Shown piece by piece: positions 8,914 to 17,300 of a stretch of DNA of 35,032 nt. The position numbers and the translations under genes were made by a program. Source of the stretch: Nanobdellota archaeon (lineage in GTDB: Archaea > Nanobdellota > Nanobdellia > Woesearchaeales > JAHJEM01). The stretch is from positions 1-35,032 of the forward strand of contig JAHJEM010000140.1 of NCBI GenBank assembly GCA_018825425.1. The letters run 5' to 3'. The notes beneath the pieces were generated by a model. The model saw nothing but the letters and a program-made list of their open reading frames with translations, searched no databases and was not told the DNA's origin. Position 1 is the stretch's first letter; each line of letters starts with the position of its first letter.

Positions 8914-9321
8914 CTAAAGCTTATTGAGCTTCTGCTCTATATTCGCTAGAGCATCCTGAAGCTTATCCACATCAGACATATGATCATCTTCTTTGGGTTT
9001 TTCTTTCTCTTTAGGCTTCTCGATTTTCGGCACTTCTTTTAGCTCTTTTTTCTTTTCCATTACATTTTTTATTGACGCTTCATACATTTCTCTCTCATAT
9101 TTGATCTTCTTATCTGGAAGTGCCCCATCAAGTTTCTCAAATAAGAACGACACTTCCTTAATTTGCTCTTTAAGAATCTCCATGAGCGCCAACTTGTTCT
9201 TGCGGATACTGATAATAGTATGATAGTCTTTAAGACTCATAATTACTGATTTTGATGACTGAAGTATCCCTTTTCTAAACTCCGCAGGATCTTCAATCCT
9301 AATATAGTATGGGTCAGTCAT
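8914..9321 (-). CDS. small helical protein of unknown function, third member of a paralogous trio, with Lys/Glu/Pro-rich tail
   Basis: ORF 8914..9405 with probable start at 9321 (MTDPYYIRIEDPAEF...); overlaps the upstream ORF stop by 8 nt; N-terminal half resembles the other two proteins. Confidence 0.65.
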   Translation of the reverse strand: MTDPYYIRIEDPAEFRKGILQSSKSVIMSLKDYHTIISIRKNKLALMEILKEQIKEVSFLFEKLDGALPDKKIKYEREMYEASIKNVMEKKKELKEVPKIEKPKEKEKPKEDDHMSDVDKLQDALANIEQKLNKL

Positions 9322-9535
9322 TTTTTGCAAATAATGTTTGTGAGATGTCCTCCACTCTTTTTGATATCTCATCCATTCCTTTATTCCAACCAGCCAGAAT
9401 ATCATCCTCTTTTTTCTTCAGGCTATTGATGGATGAAATAGTCTGTTTTGTCTTTAAGAGATTTGCTTTAATCACATCAACTATGTTCAATATCTCTTGG
9501 TAATCATCGATTTTTACAAATACGGGTTTGTTCAT
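9314..9535 (-). CDS. small helical protein of unknown function, second member of a paralogous trio
   Basis: ORF 9314..9571 with probable start at 9535: MNKPVFVKIDDYQEILNIVDVIKANLLKTKQTISSINSLKKKEDDILAGWNKGMDEISKRVEDISQTLFAKND. Confidence 0.7.
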   Translation of the reverse strand: MNKPVFVKIDDYQEILNIVDVIKANLLKTKQTISSINSLKKKEDDILAGWNKGMDEISKRVEDISQTLFAKND

Positions 9536-9539
9536 AATA

Positions 9540-10625
9540 TCACCTTTCAAAGAGTTTCTTATCCATTTCAATCAGTTTTTCTTGACAAAGATTCAGGCCA
9601 GTATACCAGCCTTCAAGCACATCTTGTTGCTGCTGAGACGTATTTATAAATTCGTCACATTTTTCAAAAGCATTTGCCAGAAGAACTGTAATTTTCTTTT
9701 TCTCTTCCATAAGTCTTAGGTAGTCGAATGCCCTAATAAATACGGTTTCGTGGTTTGTTGAAACAGGTTCAGATAATGGAACAATTTTTGGTTCATCCAT
9801 TACACCATTCATATCTTCTGGTAAATCATCGAAATCAGGCAAAGTGAAATCATCGGTTTCTGACAAAATACCTTGACTTTCATCTGGTTTTGCAGGCGGC
9901 CCTATGGAATTCTGTTTTGAAGCATCAGATTTCATTTCTTTATAAGGTTTAGTTACATTTGCGAATTCATGAACAGGAGGTTCTAGTTCTTCAGATGTGG
10001 GTTCTGGTTCAGATATGGATTTGGGTTCTTTTGCAGGCAGAGAGCTTTCCTGAGCATCCTCAGGTGCGTCATTAAGTTTAGGAGGTTCTGGAAGAGCTAT
10101 TGTCTTATCGCCTAGCTTGACCACACCATTAGACGCAGGAATATCGGCAGGCAAGGGATCTTGTGTCGGAATCGTTGCTTGCTGCTCCAATTCTTGTGGT
10201 GAACTTGCTTCTGGTTTCTTACGCGCAGAATCATTCTCGATATCTTCTTTGGATGATTTATACTCTCCAGACACATCTGCAAAGGGATCACCAAGTGTAG
10301 GATCATCATCAGATGACTTGGCCACATCTGTTTTCTCAAGATTTGTTTTTACAGAATCCATTTCTGCAGGCTTTGAAGTATGAACAGGGGACGCTGGAGG
10401 CTCTGGAGGCTCTGGCGGTAATTTTGGTGCTTTTAGAGTACTCATATTTGATTTGGGAGTTACGGGCTCTGGAACTTCTTTTGGAGAATATGGAGTAACA
10501 AAAGCCTTTTTTTCAGGTTCTTTGGGTGTTGGCTTATTATTTGGCTTAATCATGGACTCTGGAGGCAAGGGCACATTATCTAGGTCTGTCTTTGGTTTTC
10601 CAGCTTTCTTAAGAAATTTAAGCAT
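9540..10625 (-). CDS. protein with long Pro/Glu/Ser-rich disordered region and C-terminal helical domain, first member of a paralogous trio
   Basis: ORF 9540..10646 with likely start MLKFLKKAGKP at 10625; C-terminus TVFIRAFDYLRLMEEKKKITVLLANAFEKCDEFINTSQQQQDVLEGWYTGLNLCQEKLIEMDKKLFER aligns with the 73-aa downstream protein. Confidence 0.75.
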   Translation of the reverse strand: MLKFLKKAGKPKTDLDNVPLPPESMIKPNNKPTPKEPEKKAFVTPYSPKEVPEPVTPKSNMSTLKAPKLPPEPPEPPASPVHTSKPAEMDSVKTNLEKTDVAKSSDDDPTLGDPFADVSGEYKSSKEDIENDSARKKPEASSPQELEQQATIPTQDPLPADIPASNGVVKLGDKTIALPEPPKLNDAPEDAQESSLPAKEPKSISEPEPTSEELEPPVHEFANVTKPYKEMKSDASKQNSIGPPAKPDESQGILSETDDFTLPDFDDLPEDMNGVMDEPKIVPLSEPVSTNHETVFIRAFDYLRLMEEKKKITVLLANAFEKCDEFINTSQQQQDVLEGWYTGLNLCQEKLIEMDKKLFER

Positions 10626-10770
10626 AGTACACCCCTTTTCCCCCAATATAATATTATTTACTTTAGAAGGATGATATATATGGCATTATTAAAAGTTTTC
10701 TTATTATTGCAGGATAGTGAATGACACATATCCGCGAGAATTAAGTCGACAATATAAAGCGGAGTGGAAA

Positions 10771-10780
10771 AAGGTTTAAA
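10771..10780 (+). promoter_or_regulatory. BRE/TATA-like promoter element aaggtttaaa
   Basis: About 25 nt upstream of the ATG at 10805, consistent with leaderless archaeal transcription; same motif at 8485-8494. Confidence 0.5.
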
Positions 10781-10804
10781 TCACAAGATAATACGCTTCA
10801 ACTA

Positions 10805-11794
10805 ATGAAACAAGCATTATTTTATCAAAAGAAATCTGGAAACAATGTCCAATGCGATCTCTGTCCACGAAATTGCACAATATCACCTGATAAGACTGGT
10901 GTGTGCAATGTCAGGAAGAACATTGATGGCAAACTATATTCTCTTGTGTATGAAAAACCTTGTTCTGTCAGTATTGATCCAATAGAAAAAAAACCATTGT
11001 ATCATTTTCTCCCAGGATCAAAAGCATTGTCAATTGGCACAATAGGATGTAATTTCTTCTGCAAAGGCTGTCAAAACTTTGACATAGCAAGAGCAAAGTC
11101 AGAAGAGCACCAATTCAAGACTGTGAGCTGCCAAGAAGTTGTTCAGATTGCAAGACAAAAGAACTGTCCAATAATTGCTTATACATATAATGAACCCACA
11201 GTATTTTATGAGTACATGCTTGATACTGTTAAACTTGCCAAAGAACAAGGTATCAAGAATATTGCAGTAAGCAATGGTTATATCAATGAAGCTCCGCTTA
11301 GAGAGCTCTGCAAAGTGCTTGACGGAGTGAATATTGATCTGAAATCATTCAGCACTGCATTTTACAAGGAATACACCAAAGGCAGCATAGAACCTGTCAA
11401 AAGAACTATCAAGATATTGAAAGAAGAAGGGATTTATTTTGAGATAACAAATCTTCTGATACCTGGACTTAATGATGACTTGGTTGAGTTTGAAAATATG
11501 TGTAAATGGATTGCCACCCTCAGTAAAGACACTGTGTTGCATATTTCACGGTTTTTTCCATTCTATAGAGCCAAAGACATAGCACCAACTCCTGAGAAGA
11601 CTATTGACCAGGCAGCACGTATTGCAAGAAAACATCTTAATTATGTCTATGTTGGAAATATGGGAAGAGAACAGCACACCCTTTGTCCTGCTTGTGCTAA
11701 AATCGTAGTTGAAAGAGGTTTACTGGGTGTAAAAGTTATTATGGAAAATGGTAAATGTTCTTGCGGAAAAGAAATCCCAGGCATATGGAACTAA
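10805..11794 (+). CDS. amrS: AmmeMemoRadiSam system radical SAM enzyme (PflA-like, AmrS family)
   Basis: 329 aa; N-terminal CDLCPRNCTI...TGVCNVRKN; CX3CX2C as CNFFCKGC; IDPIEKKPLYHFLPGSKALSIGTIGCN; C-terminal Cys pairs. Typical of this family. Confidence 0.9.
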   Translation: MKQALFYQKKSGNNVQCDLCPRNCTISPDKTGVCNVRKNIDGKLYSLVYEKPCSVSIDPIEKKPLYHFLPGSKALSIGTIGCNFFCKGCQNFDIARAKSEEHQFKTVSCQEVVQIARQKNCPIIAYTYNEPTVFYEYMLDTVKLAKEQGIKNIAVSNGYINEAPLRELCKVLDGVNIDLKSFSTAFYKEYTKGSIEPVKRTIKILKEEGIYFEITNLLIPGLNDDLVEFENMCKWIATLSKDTVLHISRFFPFYRAKDIAPTPEKTIDQAARIARKHLNYVYVGNMGREQHTLCPACAKIVVERGLLGVKVIMENGKCSCGKEIPGIWN

Positions 11795-11799
11795 ATACA

Positions 11800-13821
11800 T
11801 CATCGAGGTTTGATTGTACTGTCCCCTTCTAATACTGAATCTAAGAAAGAGTTGAGCAATTCAATGATTCCTCTCTGAGTGATTATTCCCTCAAGTTCAC
11901 CCGCAGTAATCACTGCCAGAGTCTTTACTTGTTTGTCTAGCATAAGATTATTTGCTTCAGTGGCATATGTTCCAGGAATGACATGGTAGATGTGTAGGCT
12001 CATGAGCTGGCCAACTTTCGTGTTCTTCAGGAATAAAGGATTGTTATACAATTCAGCAATAAGATCCCTTTCAGTAATTAATCCTTTTAACTTATTATTA
12101 TGTTTTATTACAATGCAATCTGCCTTTTTCTTAATCATTTGAGATATGGCAACTCCCAAATTATCCTCTTCCTTTGCCTCAATATAATCCTTGGTTATTG
12201 CGCTTTTTACAATCGGCAAATCAGATTCAAATGAGTATTCTTTGAAGAATTTCTGAAGCTCTTTTGATATATCTGTGTGAGTTACTATTCCGCGTAATTT
12301 CTCCTCACGTACAGGTATTTTTCTAATGTTATTGTGAAGAGAAAATTTTATTACTTCAGAAAGATTCATATTTGGAATAACAGTTTTCAAAGGAGAATTC
12401 ATTACGTCTTTTACTTTGATATCCTTAATATCCTTTCTAAGGGCAATCTTCAATACATCTCGTTGGGTGATTATTCCTACTGGCTGGGTGCCCTCTACAA
12501 CAATCATTCCACCGATGTTTAGAGAAATAAATTGACTTAAGACCTCAGATATACTTGTTTCTTTTGAAATCGTGATTATCTCTTTTGTCATTATATTCTT
12601 GGCTTTGATACGTTGAAGTTTTGTTACTGACCGCTGTAGATTTGAAATCAAATATGAATCTACCATTGAAGTAACGCCACCACTGACAGTGTCCCAATTG
12701 CGTATTGCCAAAGCCACCCCAATCAGAATCACAACAAGGATAATCCATTTAAGGTGTTTCATAGCAGTTGAACCCACCTTAGCACCAACATTGGCTGCAA
12801 CACCAGTAGCTGCAGTCTTTACCTGCTCAACAACAGTCTCTTCATTTTGCTCTTCTTGTTTTTTCGGAACAGTGTGAAATATTGTGGTGCTTATATTTTT
12901 ATTAGAATTCAAAGTTATGTTTATTTGCTCTTCCTCTGTCTCCAGAGTAACTGATGCATTTGGCATTGGAGGTAGTTCGCTTCTTGGAAACCAATAATGC
13001 CCCTCAAGAGAACTGTTTCCTAACTCTTTGGCTTCTTCTTCTGATAGGGTAGTTGTGGTTCTTTCATGGACTTGTCCGTCTTCACCTTCCCATTTCAGGC
13101 TTACTTCGTAGTCAGGCATAGGATTTCCATCCTCGTCCACAATCTGACCCTGTAAAGGCATATCTTCTGCCAGTCTCTCTCTTTGTAGAGCCTCAAGCCC
13201 CTTTGCTCTGCTTATTGGAGCATCTGTAACATTGTTCTGAGGAGATAAAAATTCCCAAATCTTTCTTGCACTTAGTCTGAGAAGATCAGCAAGTTTCATC
13301 CTATTTCCTTCTCCCCCTTCTGCAGAAGCATCAGGATCACCAAAGCCCATGTCTCCAGTTGATGCACCAGTTGTTCCACCCTCATGTCTGCCAGATCCAG
13401 GCCCACCTGAACCTCCACCACCGCCTGAACTTTCTTGATTGGGAATATCTGGAGCTTCAGTTAGCAGGATTGATTCAGCTCTCAACAGTCCACTTCCAGG
13501 GTTTGCCGTAACTGTACTTCTCACGCCTGCAGATTCAATAATGATTTCAGTTCCGGCTTTTGCCTGGAGATAACCCTGATTGAAAAAATAGTATCCTGCT
13601 TCATTACCTGTCATGGTCTGGGTAGATATGCTTCTTTGTGTGCCGTCACTATCTACAAATTTGGCAGTAACAGTAATCCCACTGACAGGAGTGTAGTCTG
13701 GACCGATAACTCTTCCATGCACAAGTGTAGGTAGAACTGGTTGGGCACCAAAGACCAGAGAATATGTCAAAATACTACCAACCAGAAAGACAAGTATTAA
13801 CCATATTTTATTTGTATGCAT
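11800..13821 (-). CDS. membrane receptor-like protein: signal peptide, two extracellular carboxypeptidase-regulatory-like domains, single TM, four cytosolic CBS domains
   Basis: 673 aa; signal peptide MHTNKIWLILVFLVGSILTYSLVFGAQ; VHGRVIGPDYTPVSGITVTAKF and LQGQIVDEDGNPMPDYEVSLKW domains; TM HLKWIILVVILIGVALAI; four CBS motifs (MTKEIITISKETSISEV...; VMNSPLKTVIPNMNLSEV...; ITKDYIEAKEEDNLGVA...; MSLHIYHVIPGTYATEA...). Confidence 0.85.
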   Translation of the reverse strand: MHTNKIWLILVFLVGSILTYSLVFGAQPVLPTLVHGRVIGPDYTPVSGITVTAKFVDSDGTQRSISTQTMTGNEAGYYFFNQGYLQAKAGTEIIIESAGVRSTVTANPGSGLLRAESILLTEAPDIPNQESSGGGGGSGGPGSGRHEGGTTGASTGDMGFGDPDASAEGGEGNRMKLADLLRLSARKIWEFLSPQNNVTDAPISRAKGLEALQRERLAEDMPLQGQIVDEDGNPMPDYEVSLKWEGEDGQVHERTTTTLSEEEAKELGNSSLEGHYWFPRSELPPMPNASVTLETEEEQINITLNSNKNISTTIFHTVPKKQEEQNEETVVEQVKTAATGVAANVGAKVGSTAMKHLKWIILVVILIGVALAIRNWDTVSGGVTSMVDSYLISNLQRSVTKLQRIKAKNIMTKEIITISKETSISEVLSQFISLNIGGMIVVEGTQPVGIITQRDVLKIALRKDIKDIKVKDVMNSPLKTVIPNMNLSEVIKFSLHNNIRKIPVREEKLRGIVTHTDISKELQKFFKEYSFESDLPIVKSAITKDYIEAKEEDNLGVAISQMIKKKADCIVIKHNNKLKGLITERDLIAELYNNPLFLKNTKVGQLMSLHIYHVIPGTYATEANNLMLDKQVKTLAVITAGELEGIITQRGIIELLNSFLDSVLEGDSTIKPR

Positions 13822-13822
13822 T

Positions 13823-14370
13823 CTAAGGAGTCCATGTTGAGTGTTTTTTCATATCAATGACTAGTCCAACTCCTGGTTGCAGATTATTGAGTGTGTTCTG
13901 TTGATACACTGTTGGATATGTCTGATATATATCCCATTTTCCTAGAGCATTATTCCAGGAATATATCCTGTGAAAATCTTCTTTTATGGAATTGAAGACA
14001 ACTGCGCTCTCTCGTTGGTCGAGGAAAGGATAACCAATAAAATTCCATCCAGGAATTAGGTTCTGAGAGTATTCAGCTACAGGATAACCTACAACACTCA
14101 ATTGAGCAGGAGAATTCATATCAATCCAATAACTTTTTCCAATGCTTAATTGAATCAAGGTGTTATCTGGATCATAAATATCTCTTCCAGGAGTATACGC
14201 TTGCCAGAGTCTTGTCGTGGGCTCATAATAATATATCCTATTGTATGCTCCTGCGATTGAACTAAGAACAACAGAAGTGGATTGGTCTGCCGGTATTACA
14301 GGTAATGATATGAGATTCCAGCCAGCTTGCAATGATATAATCTGCTCTCTGCTTTCACTTGCATTTATTA
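13823..14370 (-). other. C-terminal duplicated GWNLI/GWNFI domain of the giant protein
   Basis: SLQAGWNLISLPVIPADQSTSVVLSSIAGAYNRIYYYEP and NLIPGWNFIGYPFLDQRESAVVFNSIKEDFHRIYSWNN are two copies of one unit. Confidence 0.8.
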
Positions 14371-17300
14371 CCTCTGTCTGCTGTTCGATTCCTGTTGCAG
14401 TATTATTATTCAGATCTGCAGCCTTGAAATTATAAGTATACGTCGTTTTATCTATTCCTGTTGTATCCCATTCATATGTACAAGTGCCATTATTAGCTCC
14501 TTGTATGAAATTGTTATCAACACCATCATAGGTAAATGCATCACAGGATTCCCCTTGTTCAATACATACTGCACAAGAATGAGCAAGTCCTGATCCTTCA
14601 TCTGATACTGATGCACTTAAGACCACAAGTCCTGCCACTCTTGGTCCCACATCATGCACATTGACAATTGGAGGCGTGACATCATCAGGCATGCCACCTG
14701 TTGCTATGACTTCTGGATTCTCATTTCCATCATCATCCACACCAGTCACAGCATAATAATGAATTCTTCCTTCTGCAAGGTCAACATCAACATATGAAGT
14801 GTCTGTAGTGGTCTTGATTGGAGTCATTGTACTAATATCTTCAAATACTGCAAGAGAACGATAGATATTATAATATTCCAAATCTGTAGCATTTGATTGG
14901 TTCCATACCAGTCTCATTGAAGATTCTCCTTCAATCATTTCTAAACTTAAACTGTGGATTGGTCCGGGTGGTGTGACATCTGCAACTTGACCATCTCTAG
15001 CAAACACATCTTTATTCTCACGTCCGTATATGTCAACCGCAGTGATTGCATAATAATAAATTCCTTCACTGTCCAGACCAGGGTCAGTAAACGAAGCAGT
15101 TACTACCTCTTCAATTGGAGTCATTGCTTCAACATTGTCAAAATCATTATCTGATCTGTAAATATTGTAATGATCAAAGTCAGATTCAGGAGCAGGATTC
15201 CAGCTCAATCGCAATGATGTCACTCCAGGAATAGTGACCACGTTCAATCCTCCGATAGGTGCTGGCGGACTCAGATCAACCTCAAAATACCTATTGGTAA
15301 AACCAATATTTTCACCCATATCCATGCACTGCACTGTCACAAGATTATGGCCTTCAGGCACAATCATGATTGTTGTACCATTGACTGAATGATTTTCTCC
15401 ATAATTCAGAGAGAATGTACACCAATCAACATCCTCATTGACCACATAGACCAGATTCACTTCCTCTGATGTGTATTTCTGGTTTTCAGGAGAGATTATG
15501 GTTATTTCAGGAGGTATAGAGTCGGCAACAACACCTTCGACACTCATCACTTCATCAACCTCGTTTCCAGCCATGTCAACTGCAGTGATTGCATAATAAT
15601 AAGTCTCTTCACTAAACACACCCTCATCAAGATACTCATTTCCAATTGACTCAACAATGGCAGTCATTGATGAAATATCTGTAAATTCTGTTTCAAGCCG
15701 ATAAATATTGTAATGATCAAGACCTGTATCAAGCGACTCATCCCAATTAAGTTGTAGAGCAGAGTTTTTTGGTATTGATGTTACCCTTAATCCAGTAATA
15801 TCCTGCGGTGGAATTGTATCTACTTCAAAAGTGATTGGTTCAGATTCACCAGTATTACCTGATGTGTCCTCACACCCCAAAACCACTATGTGTTCTCCGT
15901 CTCCTGCAATCAATACATCTGTTGCAGGTACAAATTCTGAAGAATCCAAGGAGTATGTGCAGTCTCCTAATTCTTCATCTCCATAATAGAGTAGAGGAAT
16001 TGAAGGAGTATTGTACAAAATTGATTCAGGAGACACCAAAGTGAGGATTGGTGGAGTGATATCTGAAACATGTCCTGTTCTGGCAGACACATCTTTGTCC
16101 TCATTTCCAGAATCATCAACTGCAGTGACTGCATAATACAGTATCTGATCGCTTTCTAGATCAACATCCTGATACGTGGTTAAGGTAACTTGCGCAATTG
16201 GATCTAATTCAGTGATATCAAAGAACCAGTGCTCTAACTTATAAATATTATAATGATCAAAGTCTTCAGCTTGGTTTTCTCCCCATTCAAGGTCAAGCAC
16301 CAATTCTCCAGGCACAGTTATGACTGCAAGATTCAATATTGGATTAGGAGGTTCTACATCTGCTACGGTTCCAGCGACGGCATCTACCTCTGTCAACATA
16401 TTATCTACCTCGTCAACACCAACCACTGCGTAATAATACGTTGTCTCACTATTCAGACCTGTATTTGTAAATGTAAGTACACCATTATCTGTGGCGCCGA
16501 TCATGCTGGCGTCGTTTATACTGGTGAAATCATTACGTGAACGATATATCCTATAATATGAGAAATCACTGGGTAAGAAACCAACAGTCCATGTAAGCAA
16601 AAGCTTTGCTTCTCCTGGAACAGATGCTACAGTAAGCTCTGTTGGAGGAGGCGATGTTGTGTCTACAGTGTACATAACAGTATTTGAGAATCCTGTATTG
16701 GCAGAGAGATCATCACACTTCATCTGTACTGTGTTCAGACCTTCTCCAGATGTAATCGTAGACGTGAATGGTTGGTACTGCTGACTGTTCAAAGAGTATT
16801 GGCATGCTGTGACCTGTTCATTAGCCACATATCTTAGATGGACTGTATCAGTATTATATGTCTTGTCTACAGGGGAGATAAGATCAATTTCTGGATCTAT
16901 AAGATCAGCAGCAGTTCCTGAAACTGAAGGTACATTTGTATCCTTATTTCCGGCGTCGTCTACTGCGACAACAGTGTAATAGTATGTTTTTCCATTCTCC
17001 AGATCAATATCTGAATAGGATGTAGTGCTTCTGGAATAGATTGTTGTCAGTAGTTGACCTGGACTTGCGTGCCTATATATATTATAATAATCAAAATCAT
17101 CTGCAGTTGAGGCATCCCACGATATCTCAATCTCGTATCTGCCTTGAATTGATTCTACTGTAACTCCTGTAACTGGTTCAGGAGTTATATAGTCAGGAAC
17201 CTGAGCCCAGACAGGCACCACATTCTTGTTCTCGTAGCCACTTCTATCAACAGGAGTGACACCATAATAGAATGCTGCCTCGCTTTCCAGACCTTCATCA

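Noticed and set aside
13823-13900. Archaeosortase/PGF-CTERM-like anchor at the giant protein C-terminus
   Set aside because: The terminal residues NLQPGVGLVIDMKKHSTWTP lack a TM helix plus basic tail.
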